Positions 15,782 through 24,099 of a stretch of 64,000 bases of DNA are shown piece after piece (the first letter of the stretch is position 1; each line of letters starts with the position of its first letter). Below the pieces are notes generated by a model. That model saw nothing but the letters and a program-made list of their open reading frames with translations, did no database searches and was not told the origin of the DNA. The position numbers and the translations under genes were made by a program. The stretch is from Brachybacterium sp. FME24 (lineage in GTDB: Bacteria; Actinomycetota; Actinomycetes; Actinomycetales; Dermabacteraceae): NCBI RefSeq assembly GCF_014897705.1, contig NZ_JABUXV010000014.1, positions 1-64,000 on the forward strand, in the 5' to 3' direction.

Positions 15782-16738
15782 ATGACCAGCAAGCCCATCA
15801 TCCTTGTCGCCGGTGCCACCGGAGCCCAGGGCGGCGGTGCCGCCACCGCACTGCTGGCGGACCCGCAGCAGCGGTTCGCCGTCCGCGCCCTCACCCGCGA
15901 CCCTCAGTCCCCGGCAGCTCAGGATCTCGCCGCCCGCGGCGCGGAGGTCGTTCGCGCTGACTTCACCGAACCGGCCACCCTCGGTCCGGCGTTCGCCGGC
16001 GCCTACGGGGCCTTCCTGGTCACCAACTTCTGGGCACACGGCTCCGCCGCCCAGGAGGCGCAGGAGATCGCGAACCTCGCCACGGCCGCCGCGAACGCGA
16101 AGCTGAAGCACGTGGTGTGGTCGACCCTCGAGGACACCCGAGACCTGCTGCCCATCACGGACCCGCGCATGCCCGTCCTGCAGGACGAGTTCAACGTGCC
16201 CCACTTCGACGCGAAGGGCGAGGGGAACAGGCTCTTCACCGATGCCGGGGTGCCCACCACGTTCCTGAACACCACCTTCTTCTACCAGGGGTTCATCGAC
16301 GGGGTGCAGCCACGCCGCGGTGAGGACGGCACACTCGCCCTCACCCTCCCCTTCGAGGACGGCAAGCTCCTCGCCGGGGTGGACGCGAACGACATCGGCC
16401 GCACCGCTCTGGCGATCCTTGCCGGCGGTGACAAGTTCCTCGGACAGACGGTCAGCCTCGCCGGCGACCACCTCTCCGGTGAACAGTTCGCCGAGGTCCT
16501 GGGTGAGGTCATCGGCGAACCAGTCCGGTTCGACCCCGTTCCGTACAGCCTGTTCCGCACCTTCCCGATCCCCGCGGCCGAAGAGATCGCGAACATGTTC
16601 CAGTACTACGCCGATTTCGAGACCCAGTTCGTCGGCGCCCGCAACCTCGACGAGCTGCGCCGACTCAACCCGGCGCTGCAGGACTTCCGCACCTGGGCCG
16701 CCGTCAACCAGGACGCACTGAGGGCCGCGGTCGCCTGA
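15782..16738 (+). CDS. NmrA-like NAD(P)-binding protein
   Basis: A 318-residue NmrA/HSCARG-type SDR relative. The Rossmann loop is GATGAQGG (residues 11-18), and VTNFWAHGSAAQEAQEIANLATAAANAKLKHVVWSTLED matches the family core, where the Tyr-x3-Lys dyad is typically not conserved. Members sense NADPH or reduce quinone-like substrates. It is preceded by a purine-rich site and by the repressible promoter, and followed by a quinone reductase gene on the same strand 65 bp downstream, presumably co-transcribed. Confidence 0.88.
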   Translation: MTSKPIILVAGATGAQGGGAATALLADPQQRFAVRALTRDPQSPAAQDLAARGAEVVRADFTEPATLGPAFAGAYGAFLVTNFWAHGSAAQEAQEIANLATAAANAKLKHVVWSTLEDTRDLLPITDPRMPVLQDEFNVPHFDAKGEGNRLFTDAGVPTTFLNTTFFYQGFIDGVQPRRGEDGTLALTLPFEDGKLLAGVDANDIGRTALAILAGGDKFLGQTVSLAGDHLSGEQFAEVLGEVIGEPVRFDPVPYSLFRTFPIPAAEEIANMFQYYADFETQFVGARNLDELRRLNPALQDFRTWAAVNQDALRAAVA

Positions 16739-16803
16739 CAGCGCTCCCGAGACGGCCGGGCCACCCCGGTGCCGGCCGCCCATCACCGAAGAGAGGACAC
16801 CTC

Positions 16804-17796
16804 ATGAAGGCCATGCAGTTCAGTGAAGTCGGGGAGCCGGAGGTCCTGAGACCGGTGGAGGTCCCGGACCCGGTTCCCGGGGCGGGACAGGTGCTCGTGC
16901 GCGTCGAATCCGCGAGCGTGAACTTCTCCGACACGGCGCGCCGCCGCGGCGGGTGGTTTCCCGAACCGACCCCCCTTCCCTTCATCCCTGGCGGTGAGGT
17001 GGCCGGAACGGTCGTCGCACTCGGTGAGGGGGTCACCACGCCCGCGGCAGGGACACAGGTATTCGGCCTGACCAGTGCCGGGTACGCCGAGCTGGCGCTG
17101 CTGGATGCCGCGAGTACGGTTCCGGTGCCGTCGTCCCTCGGCTCCGACGCGGCGGCGGGCCTGCTGCTGGTCGGCGTGACCGCGTCGATCATGCTGCAGG
17201 GCGCCGCGCGCATCGAATCCGGTGAGACGGTCTTCGTGCCGGCTGCCAGCGGCGGGCTGGCGAACTACGCCATCCAGATCGCGAAGCTCGCCGGCGCCAC
17301 CGTCATCGGAGGCGCCAGCACGCCGGCCAAACGAGACGTCGCGCTCGGGTACGGCGCCGACCACGTGGTGGACTACACCGCCGAGGGATGGATCGACGAG
17401 GTCCTGGCCCTGACCGGTGGCCACGGGGTGGACGTCGCGCTGGAGATGACAGGCCCGGCCCATGTCACCGAAACGCTGAGGATCCTGGGACCGTTCGGTC
17501 GCCTGGTGGTCTACGGCGCGGCCGCCGGACGCGACACGCACCTGGACGGGACTGCCCTCGAGTCCCTCGTCTATGACCCGGCGCCAGGTCAGGCGCTGAT
17601 CGGGTTCAACGTCGGCGCCTGGTTCCAGCACCGCCTCCCGCAGACCATCGCCCTCATGGAAGAGCTGATCGGTCGAGCAGTGAGCGGGCAGATCACGCCG
17701 CCGCTGCTCACCACGTACCCGCTCGCAGAAGCTGCCGAAGCGCACCGGCTGCTGGAATCAGGTCAGTCGCGGGGGAAACTCATCCTCAACCCCTGA
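16804..17796 (+). CDS. Zinc-type alcohol dehydrogenase-like quinone oxidoreductase
   Basis: A 330-residue MDR-superfamily protein. A GroES-like domain (residues 25-120, NFSDTARRRGGWFPEPTPLPFIPGGEVAG) precedes a Rossmann domain with AASGGLANYAIQIAKLAGATVIGGAS and a family-typical C-terminus (LAEAAEAHRLLESGQSRGKLIL). The zinc-ligand cysteines are absent, as in NADPH:quinone reductases (QOR). With the NmrA protein it probably forms an electrophile/quinone detoxification operon. A strong hairpin terminator follows. Confidence 0.9.
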   Translation: MKAMQFSEVGEPEVLRPVEVPDPVPGAGQVLVRVESASVNFSDTARRRGGWFPEPTPLPFIPGGEVAGTVVALGEGVTTPAAGTQVFGLTSAGYAELALLDAASTVPVPSSLGSDAAAGLLLVGVTASIMLQGAARIESGETVFVPAASGGLANYAIQIAKLAGATVIGGASTPAKRDVALGYGADHVVDYTAEGWIDEVLALTGGHGVDVALEMTGPAHVTETLRILGPFGRLVVYGAAAGRDTHLDGTALESLVYDPAPGQALIGFNVGAWFQHRLPQTIALMEELIGRAVSGQITPPLLTTYPLAEAAEAHRLLESGQSRGKLILNP

Positions 17797-17822
17797 CTGC
17801 CCGCACCGGGGACAGCACGAAT

Positions 17823-17849
17823 CCCCGCCCCTCAAAGAGGGGGCGGGGG
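17823..17849. terminator. Hairpin terminator between the reductase gene and tRNA-Ala
   Basis: CCCCGCCCCTC pairs with GAGGGGGCGGGG around an AAA loop. It lies between two converging units, so it can end the reductase transcript and the tRNA transcript. Only a short T run follows. Confidence 0.7.
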
Positions 17850-17869
17850 TTCGCGCATGCAGCACTGGG

Positions 17870-17942
17870 TGGAGGCTAGGAGAATCGAACTCCTGACATC
17901 TTGCTTGCAAAGCAAGTGCTCTACCAACTGAGCTAAGCCCCC
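17870..17942 (-). tRNA. tRNA-Ala (anticodon TGC)
   Basis: The minus strand folds as a 73-nt tRNA: acceptor GGGGGCT/AGCCTCC with one G-U pair, D arm AGCTCAGTTGGTAGAGC, anticodon stem-loop with TGC, and a TTCGATTC T-loop. The discriminator base is A and the next bases are CCC, so CCA is not cleanly encoded, consistent with the CCA-adding enzyme gene in this window. Confidence 0.95.
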
Positions 17943-17974
17943 TGAGCGCCGTGGCGCCGGGAAAATACTACGTG

Positions 17975-18160
17975 TCAGACACGAGGCGCCGGAGCGGACT
18001 CGTTCTGCTGCGACACAGGAACATCCTGATCTGCGGAGAGACGCTCGGCCTCGGTCCACAGATCATTGCGCGTCCGGTCGGACTCGACCTTCCGCCAGGT
18101 GAGGATACCGGCGACGGACGTACCGAGCAGGACGGCGGCGACCTTGATGAACTTCTTCAT
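17975..18160 (-). CDS. DLW-39 family small membrane protein
   Basis: A 61-residue protein with one N-terminal membrane helix (residues 1-21, MKKFIKVAAVLLGTSVAGIL), then a charged stretch with RTRNDLWTEAE, the DLW motif that names the family. Such proteins are conserved in actinobacteria close to gyrA and tRNA-Ile/Ala; no function is known. A GGAGGA site precedes the ATG. Here it sits between the two tRNA genes on the same strand. Confidence 0.85.
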   Translation of the reverse strand: MKKFIKVAAVLLGTSVAGILTWRKVESDRTRNDLWTEAERLSADQDVPVSQQNESAPAPRV

Positions 18161-18180
18161 GAGTCCTCCGATCCTCGAAG

Positions 18181-18254
18181 TGGGCCTAACTGGACTTGAA
18201 CCAGTGACCTCTGTCTTATCAGGACAGCGCTCTAACCGACTGAGCTATAGGCCC
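18181..18254 (-). tRNA. tRNA-Ile (anticodon GAT)
   Basis: The minus strand folds as a 74-nt tRNA: acceptor GGGCCTA/TAGGCCC, D arm AGCTCAGTCGGTTAGAGC, anticodon loop CTGATAA with GAT, and T-loop TTCAAGT. The discriminator is A. tRNA-Ile and tRNA-Ala are a conserved pair near gyrA in actinobacteria. Confidence 0.95.
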
Positions 18255-18383
18255 ATGATGCCTGACTTCCGGTTCACACCGGGTGCCAACCACCGACGTG
18301 CCACGCTACCGCGTCGCCTGCCGCTCCGTCCAACCGACCCGGGCGGTTGTACGGGAGGTCACAGGATTACCCGTGGGTCCGCG

Positions 18384-18411
18384 CCAATCCGCTTCCCCCG
18401 TGGCTCCGAAC
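18384..18411 (+). promoter_or_regulatory. SigK-type promoter of the fasciclin lipoprotein gene
   Basis: CCAATCC (18384-18390) and CCGAAC (18406-18411) are 15 bp apart, 83 bp upstream of the ATG. The elements and spacing are identical to those before the CHRD-sortase operon and similar to mycobacterial SigK promoters, whose known targets include fasciclin proteins MPT70 and MPT83. Confidence 0.68.
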
Positions 18412-18493
18412 TGATGACGTGACGACCCTTCGGGGGACGTTCGGCGTTCGACCTCTCGAACGCGATCCCGGCAGATTCACGAAGGAGATTGTC

Positions 18494-19201
18494 ATGAAGA
18501 CTCGCACACTGATTCCCAAGCTCGGAGCCCTCGCCGCATCCGTTGCCCTGATGAGTGCCTGCTCAGGCGGTATGAGCGACGACGCCTCGACCGACGAGGG
18601 CGGCAACCATCCCGCGGCCGAACAGGCCGAAGCCTCCGACGGCGGTGGCTCGATGGCGTCCGACGGCGGCGGCATGGCCATGGACGACCCGGCCGCGAAT
18701 CTCGTCGGTGCGGGCTGCGCGGACTACGCGTCCATGGTTCCCGATGGCGACGGCTCCGTGGAGGGCATGGCTCAGGATCCGCTGAGCGTCGCGGCCTCCA
18801 ACAATCCGCTGCTGACCACCCTCACCTCGGCCGTGTCGGGCGAACTGAACCCAGACGTGAACCTCGTCGACACCCTCGACGGCGACGAGTTCACGGTGTT
18901 CGCCCCGGTCGACGACGCCTTCGGGGCCATCCCCGAGGACGACCTGTCCGCGCTGGCCAGCGACGCCGACAGCCTCACGAACGTGCTCACGTACCACGTG
19001 GTTCCCGGCCAGATCAGCCCCGACGAGATCGCCGGCACCCACACCACGGTGCAGGGCGAGGACCTCGAGGTCACCGGCAGCGGCGACGACCTCATGGTGG
19101 GCGACTCGACCGTGATCTGCGGTGGCGTGCAGACGCAGAACGCTACTGTCTACCTGGTCGACACCGTTCTGATGCCGCCGGCGATGGCGGATGCCAGCTG
19201 A
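18494..19201 (+). CDS. Fasciclin-domain lipoprotein (MPT70/MPT83-like)
   Basis: A 235-residue lipoprotein. The lipobox LMSAC places the lipidated Cys at residue 23; a low-complexity Ser/Asp/Met linker (24-68) leads to a fasciclin domain (about 90-232) with [24 protein letters not shown] and [10 protein letters not shown]. Fasciclin proteins mediate surface adhesion. It resembles mycobacterial MPT83, which is under SigK, and here it lies directly upstream of sigK with a SigK-type promoter. GAAGGAG precedes the ATG at 18494. Confidence 0.9.
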   Translation: MKTRTLIPKLGALAASVALMSACSGGMSDDASTDEGGNHPAAEQAEASDGGGSMASDGGGMAMDDPAANLVGAGCADYASMVPDGDGSVEGMAQDPLSVAASNNPLLTTLTSAVSGELNPDVNLVDTLDGDEFTVFAPVDDAFGAIPEDDLSALASDADSLTNVLTYHVVPGQISPDEIAGTHTTVQGEDLEVTGSGDDLMVGDSTVICGGVQTQNATVYLVDTVLMPPAMADAS

Positions 19202-19292
19202 ACAGCGCACACTGAAGCAACGCGATGAGCGGGCGGACGGTGAAGGCCATGGTCACCGCCGTCCGCTCACCCCGTCTTCGAAGGAGCTGCGC

Positions 19293-19925
19293 ATGTCTCC
19301 CGACCCCACCGAGCTGGATCGGGCGCGGCCGCGGCCGCGTGAGCCCGACCTGGAAGCGACCGGCACCGAAGACAGTGCCGGGGCAGCTCTCGCGGAGCTG
19401 CTGGGTCGCGTCGCGCTCGGGGACGAGGAAGCTTTCTCCCACCTCTACGACGAGACCTCGCCCCTCTTGTTCGCGTTGATCAAGCGCGTGGTCCGAGATG
19501 TGTCGATGAGTGAGGAAGTGCTGCAGGAGGCGTTCGTGGAGATCTGGAAACAGGCCACACGGTTCGACCCCCACCGCGGCTCCCCCCACGGGTGGATCTG
19601 CACCATCGCCCACCGCCGCGCCATCGACGTCGTGCGCTCCAGTGACGCCTCTCGGCGACGCGACTCCGACGAGGGACTGCGGAACATCGAGGAGAAGGTC
19701 GTCGACGTGCAGGAAGAGGGCATCATGCGAGTCGAGTCCCAGCGCGTCCAGGTGGCGATGCGCTCTCTGACACCGCTGCAGGCCGATGCGATCCGCCTCG
19801 CGTACTTCGGCGGCTACAGCCACCGCGAGGTAGCAGGCCTTCTCGACATTCCCGTCGGGACGGCGAAGACTCGAATACGTGACGGAATGATCGTCCTGCG
19901 GGACAGGATGGGGGTGACCTCGTGA
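19293..19925 (+). CDS. sigK: ECF sigma factor SigK
   Basis: A 210-residue ECF sigma factor. Region 2 spans about residues 40-110 (EEAFSHLYDETSPLLFALIKRVVRD...GWICTIAHRRAIDVVRS) and region 4 about 150-205 (LTPLQADAIRLAYFGGYSHREVAGLLDIPVGTAKTRIRDGM), which is characteristic of the SigK/SigL branch. It is followed with a GTGA overlap by its anti-sigma factor. The ATG at 19293 has AAGGAG upstream. The two matching promoters elsewhere in the window give a visible regulon. Confidence 0.9.
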   Translation: MSPDPTELDRARPRPREPDLEATGTEDSAGAALAELLGRVALGDEEAFSHLYDETSPLLFALIKRVVRDVSMSEEVLQEAFVEIWKQATRFDPHRGSPHGWICTIAHRRAIDVVRSSDASRRRDSDEGLRNIEEKVVDVQEEGIMRVESQRVQVAMRSLTPLQADAIRLAYFGGYSHREVAGLLDIPVGTAKTRIRDGMIVLRDRMGVTS

Positions 19926-20848
19926 ACGAGCAGGATCACACCATGACCGGCGCCTGGGCGCTCAACGCCCTGGACGCCGAGGAACGCGCCCGGATCGAGG
20001 ACTACCTCGCCCAGGACGCCGACGCCGCCGCCGAGGCCCGCTCTTTCGAGGAGACAGCCGGCGAACTGGCCCGCGACCTCGAGCCGGTCGCTCCGCGCCC
20101 AGAGCTCAAGAACTCGCTGATGGCGCGAATCTCCCAGACCAGCCAGCTGCCCCCGCATCCCGCGGAGAACACCGACGACGCCGCGGCCGGCTCTCGCGAC
20201 GAGGTCGCCGCCCGAGGCGAATCCTCCCCCAGGACACATCGTGCCGACTATCCGGTCGCTGATGACTCCGCGGCGGACCGCCCGACAGGTGATCCGGACA
20301 CCACCGAGCACGACGCCACGGTGGTCCCTCTGGACCGGTACCGCTCGAGCGTGCAGCGCACCCGCTGGCTCGCCATCGCCGCCGCCGCCCTGATGGTCAC
20401 GACGGTCACGGGGATCGGACTGTGGGGCACGGAGCGTGCCGCGCAGGAGGACTCCCAGGCGACCATCGAGGCCCTGGAGTCCCAGCAGGCAGTGTCCGAC
20501 CAGGAGCGGGAGCTGATCGCGACGATCATGGCGTCCGGCGACGCCACCCAACTCACCCTCCCGTCCGAAGACGGAGGCAGTCTGAACCTCATGTACTCGA
20601 ATGAGGAGGAGGCAATGATCATCCAGGCTGCCGGCCTTCCAGAGCTCCCCAGCGATAGCACTTACCAGCTATGGCTCATCGACCCGGGCGCTGACCCCGC
20701 GAGCGCGGGCCTTCTGACGGACCCGGACAAGTCCGCGTTGGTCGAGGAGTCGATGACCCCCGAGACGACTCTCGCCCTCTCGGTCGAGCCTGCGGGTGGC
20801 TCCGAGCAGCCCACCACAACTCCGATAGTGCAGGGACTGCTGTCATGA
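19922..20848 (+). CDS. rskA: Anti-sigma-K factor RskA
   Basis: A 308-residue single-pass membrane protein. The N-terminal anti-sigma helical domain (residues 1-70, AWALNALDAEERARIEDYLA) is followed by a long acidic linker, a membrane helix (about 149-169) and an extracytoplasmic RskA domain with YQLWLIDPGADPASAGLL. It should hold SigK at the membrane until regulated proteolysis. The GTG start overlaps the sigK stop, and its own TGA overlaps the next ATG, so the three genes are translationally coupled. Confidence 0.92.
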   Translation: MNEQDHTMTGAWALNALDAEERARIEDYLAQDADAAAEARSFEETAGELARDLEPVAPRPELKNSLMARISQTSQLPPHPAENTDDAAAGSRDEVAARGESSPRTHRADYPVADDSAADRPTGDPDTTEHDATVVPLDRYRSSVQRTRWLAIAAAALMVTTVTGIGLWGTERAAQEDSQATIEALESQQAVSDQERELIATIMASGDATQLTLPSEDGGSLNLMYSNEEEAMIIQAAGLPELPSDSTYQLWLIDPGADPASAGLLTDPDKSALVEESMTPETTLALSVEPAGGSEQPTTTPIVQGLLS

Positions 20849-22470
20849 CCGCATCCGCCGATCGCCCCCGGGATGCGCAGGAACCCGAGCACGGCGCCGA
20901 GCCCCGTCGTCCCGGAACGGTCGCGGGCCCGCCCCGTCCCGGCATCCCGTGGTGGTCCGTGCTCGTCGGGGTGATCGGCGGCGTCGTGCTGCTCGCGGTC
21001 GCGGAGCTCCTCTCGCTCGCCTTCAGCTCCTCCTCGGCGCCGTTCGTGGCCGTCGGCGGCGGTTTCATCGACATCATCCCGCCGTGGGTGAAGGACCTGG
21101 CCATCGGCCTGTTCGGCACCTGGGACAAGATCGTCCTGTTCGCCTCCATGGTCGCGGTCTACATCGTGCTGACGGCCCTGAACGGCGCCCTCGGTGCCCG
21201 CCGTCCCCGCACGGCCGCCGTGGTGCTCGCCGGGCTCGGGGTGTTCGCCACGATCATCGTGCTGACCCGAGCGCAGAACACCGTGCTCGACGCGGTCCCG
21301 ACCCTGCTGGGAACCCTCGTCGCCGTCCCGACACTGATCGTCCTGCTGCGCGCCGTACGCGCCCCGTCGGCGCCCCTGGATGCCGACGAGGGGTGGTCCC
21401 GCCGACGCTCCCTGGTCGGTGTCGGAGCAGTCGGGGTGCTCGCCGTCATCATCGCGGCCGGCGCCCGCGGAGTGAACGCGACCCGAGAGGTGGCGCGACG
21501 GGCGGCCGAGTTCACCCTGCCCACGCCCCGCACCCGCGCCGAAGAGATCCCCGGGGACGCACAGGTGGAGGTCGAGGGCATGCCCCCGTACGTCACCCCG
21601 AACGAGGACTTCTATCGGATCGACACCGCTCTCGCGGTACCGAGGGTGGACCCCACGACCTGGGAGCTGCGGATCCACGGGCTGGTCGATCGCGAACTCA
21701 CGATGACCTTCGAGGAGCTGCTCGCAGAGCCGATGATCGAGAAGCACGTGACGCTGACCTGCGTGTCCAACTCTGTCGGCGGCGACCTCGCCGGCAATGC
21801 GACCTGGCTCGGCGTACCCGTGCGCACCCTCCTCGAGCGGGTCGGCGTGAAGGGCGGCGCCGACATGGTGCTCTCCCGCTCGACCGACGGGTTCACCGCT
21901 TCCACCCCGCTCGAGGCCCTCACCGACGACCGCGACTCCCTGATCGCCGTGGGCATGAACGGGGAGCCGCTCCCGCAGGAGCACGGCTACCCGGTGCGGA
22001 TGGTCGTGCCCGGCCTGTACGGGTACGTCTCGGCGACGAAGTGGCTCACCGAACTCACGGTCACCCGCTTCGCGGACGACACGGCCTACTGGACCACCCG
22101 CGGATGGTCCGAGCGCGGCCCCATCAAGATCGCCTCACGCGTGGACGTGCCCCGGTCCTTCGACGAGCTCGCACCCGACGAGAACGGCACCGTCATGCTC
22201 GGCGGCACCGCCTGGGCACAGCAGCGCGGCATCGCGACGGTCGAGGTGCGGATCGACGACGGCGACTGGCGGGAGGCCGCCCTCGGCGCCGCGGTCACCG
22301 ATGACACCTGGGTCCAGTGGTCCCTGGCCTGGCAGGACGCCACCCCGGGCGACCACACCGTCTCGGTGCGAGCCACCGATGGTGAGGGCGAGCAGCAGAC
22401 CGAGGAGCGGGCGAAACCGGTCCCCAACGGCGCGAGCGGGTGGCACACCATCGACTTCAGCGTGGAATGA
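20845..22470 (+). CDS. Membrane-anchored molybdopterin-dependent oxidoreductase
   Basis: A 541-residue protein. Four to five membrane helices (about 36-60, 92-115, 122-141, 150-168, 190-208) precede a sulfite-oxidase-type Moco domain (240-440) with the molybdenum ligand Cys306 in LTCVSNSVGG, and a C-terminal immunoglobulin-like dimer domain. The catalytic part would face outward. Substrate is unknown; related proteins reduce protein methionine sulfoxide (MsrP type). Coupling to sigK-rskA suggests a role in envelope redox repair. Confidence 0.9.
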   Translation: MTASADRPRDAQEPEHGAEPRRPGTVAGPPRPGIPWWSVLVGVIGGVVLLAVAELLSLAFSSSSAPFVAVGGGFIDIIPPWVKDLAIGLFGTWDKIVLFASMVAVYIVLTALNGALGARRPRTAAVVLAGLGVFATIIVLTRAQNTVLDAVPTLLGTLVAVPTLIVLLRAVRAPSAPLDADEGWSRRRSLVGVGAVGVLAVIIAAGARGVNATREVARRAAEFTLPTPRTRAEEIPGDAQVEVEGMPPYVTPNEDFYRIDTALAVPRVDPTTWELRIHGLVDRELTMTFEELLAEPMIEKHVTLTCVSNSVGGDLAGNATWLGVPVRTLLERVGVKGGADMVLSRSTDGFTASTPLEALTDDRDSLIAVGMNGEPLPQEHGYPVRMVVPGLYGYVSATKWLTELTVTRFADDTAYWTTRGWSERGPIKIASRVDVPRSFDELAPDENGTVMLGGTAWAQQRGIATVEVRIDDGDWREAALGAAVTDDTWVQWSLAWQDATPGDHTVSVRATDGEGEQQTEERAKPVPNGASGWHTIDFSVE

Positions 22471-23272
22471 GGCCCGGCCCCGTCGGCGATGAGCGGGCAA
22501 GGCCATCCTCGACCACCAGGCCGTGACCCCGCACCAGGGTGTTCAGGGCGTCCGGTGCTGCAGCCAGGCGCGCACAGATCTCGGCCGCATCGCCGATCAG
22601 CAGCTCGGCGCCGGTCAGACCCACCAGCTCGTCGAACATCTCCTGCTGGCGGTGGCGCAGCGGGATCGCCTGCTCCCGGGCGACGACGCCCCAGCTCGAG
22701 GCATACACATCGAAGTGCGCGGGATGCTCCCCGGTCCCCAGGGCAAGCGGGAACTCCCCGGCATCCAGGCGCACGCGCTCGTAGTTGGGCTCGGTCTCGT
22801 CGACCACGGCGAGCTGCGCGTCATCGAACCAGGTCGCCACGAGCTCCATGCGCTCCCCGTCGGCACGGTACGGGGCCGCAGGGATGTAGCCGCGCGCGGA
22901 GGTGTGCGCGCAATGACCGACGGCGAGGTTGCGCACAGTGCAGCGCACGAACGGAGTGGTGATCTGCAGGTCACGGCCGGAGCGGGTGTACTTCCTGGCA
23001 ATGGTCTCCGGAGTCTGATTGGAGCCGACCGCGATCACGAGGGTGCGCTCGGCCAAGGGTGCGGCGCCCTCGGCCGCCAGGGCCTGGTCGATCGCCGCGA
23101 CATCCACGACGGTGCCGCTCCGGTCCTGCGTCGGGGCCTCCACCCCACCGGGCGGATCCAGGTCCACGATCCCCTCGGCCAGCAGCAGCGCGGAGCGCAC
23201 GGCCTGCCCTGTCCAGGGGTAGTCCTCCGGAGCGTCGGCGCGGGAGGAGGCGGAGATCGTCGAGGAGGACAT
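22457..23272 (-). CDS. Conserved hypothetical protein
   Basis: A 271-residue soluble protein I cannot place in a family. It contains LVIAVGSNQTPETIARKY, FVRCTVRNLAVGHCAHTSARGYIPAAPYR and LVRGHGLVVEDG, without signal or membrane segments. Its 3' end overlaps the convergent oxidoreductase gene by 14 bp. The start is uncertain: the ATG at 23272 has GAAGG directly adjoining it, too close for a normal ribosome site, so the transcript may be leaderless or start elsewhere. The open frame continues upstream, in frame, through the heptanucleotide repeat tract. Confidence 0.7.
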   Translation of the reverse strand: MSSSTISASSRADAPEDYPWTGQAVRSALLLAEGIVDLDPPGGVEAPTQDRSGTVVDVAAIDQALAAEGAAPLAERTLVIAVGSNQTPETIARKYTRSGRDLQITTPFVRCTVRNLAVGHCAHTSARGYIPAAPYRADGERMELVATWFDDAQLAVVDETEPNYERVRLDAGEFPLALGTGEHPAHFDVYASSWGVVAREQAIPLRHRQQEMFDELVGLTGAELLIGDAAEICARLAAAPDALNTLVRGHGLVVEDGLARSSPTGPGLIPR

Positions 23273-23382
23273 CCTTCGACCATAGCGAGATCCACCCGGC
23301 AGCCCCAGCTCCTGGTGGCCACCACCACGCCGGACGTCGGTGCACGCCGCGCGGGGCTGCTCCGCCCGCGCCGCCGGTGCGC

Positions 23383-23471
23383 CCCAGCACCCAGCACCCA
23401 GCACCCAGCACCCAGCACCCAGCACCCAGCACCCAGCACCCAGCACCCAGCACCCAGCACCCAGCACCCAG
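23383..23471. repeat. Heptanucleotide tandem repeat, (CCCAGCA)12 plus partial copy
   Basis: Twelve perfect consecutive copies of CCCAGCA (23383-23466) are followed by CCCAG. The tract ends 16 bp before the ybaK-like ATG and lies upstream of the divergent hypothetical gene. Because 7 is not a multiple of 3, a change in copy number would shift any frame translated through it; on the minus strand it encodes a repeating VLGAGCW heptapeptide. Confidence 0.97.
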
Positions 23472-23487
23472 TCACTATCGTGGAGCC

Positions 23488-23967
23488 ATGAGTGAGCAAC
23501 GCGCGGTCGATGCCCTGAACGCCTCGGGGCTGGAGTACGAGATCACCCGGCACGGGCGGGTCGGATCTCTGGCGGAAGCGGCCTCCGCCCGCGGTGTCGA
23601 GCCGCGGGACATCATCAAGACCCTGGTGGTGCGGCGCTCCGAGGGCGCCTACCTGTTCGTCCTGGTGCCGGGCGATCGCGAGATCTCGTGGCCGAAGCTG
23701 CGGTCGCTGCTCGGAGTGAACCGCCTGTCGATGCCGGACAAGGACGTCGCGAAGGAAGCCACCGGCTACGAGCGCGGCACCATCACCCCGTTCGGCTCCA
23801 CCACTGCCTGGCCCGTCATCGCCGACCTGGACCTCGCCGGCGACCCGGCCCGGACGATCTCCCTGGGTGCCGGCGCCCACGGAGTCGCCTCGACCGTGAA
23901 CGCCGAAGCGGCCCTCGCGCACCTGCGGGCCCAGGTCGCCGACATCACGGACCTGCAGAATCCCTGA
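23488..23967 (+). CDS. ybaK: YbaK/EbsC-family Cys-tRNA(Pro) deacylase-like protein
   Basis: A 159-residue protein of the aminoacyl-tRNA-editing superfamily. DIIKTLVVRRSEGAYLFVLVPGDREI carries the conserved Lys (about residue 48) of YbaK, and GTITPFGSTTAWPVIADLDL and ISLGAGAHGVA match the family. YbaK removes Cys from mischarged tRNA-Pro. TGGAG lies just before the ATG. The heptanucleotide tract replaces normal promoter sequence immediately upstream; TATCGT at its edge is a possible -10. Confidence 0.88.
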   Translation: MSEQRAVDALNASGLEYEITRHGRVGSLAEAASARGVEPRDIIKTLVVRRSEGAYLFVLVPGDREISWPKLRSLLGVNRLSMPDKDVAKEATGYERGTITPFGSTTAWPVIADLDLAGDPARTISLGAGAHGVASTVNAEAALAHLRAQVADITDLQNP

Positions 23968-24022
23968 CCTGCCCCTCAGTCGCCGACGCTCATGGCGCAC
24001 GGCGCGTTTCCGGACGCAGAAC

Positions 24023-24048
24023 GGGCGGGCACCATGTGGTGCCCGCCC
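24023..24048. terminator. Hairpin terminator between ybaK-like gene and DUF3566 gene
   Basis: GGGCGGGCACCA and TGGTGCCCGCCC are perfect 12-bp arms separated by TG. The two genes converge on it, so it can act in both directions. No T run follows. Confidence 0.65.
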
Positions 24049-24099
24049 GGTCGATGTTCGGTGGCGCCGGGGCTCGAGGAACCGGCGACGCCCGCGAGG

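Noticed and set aside
23383-23471. CRISPR array
   Set aside because: Units are 7 bp and adjoin directly, with no spacers and no cas genes.
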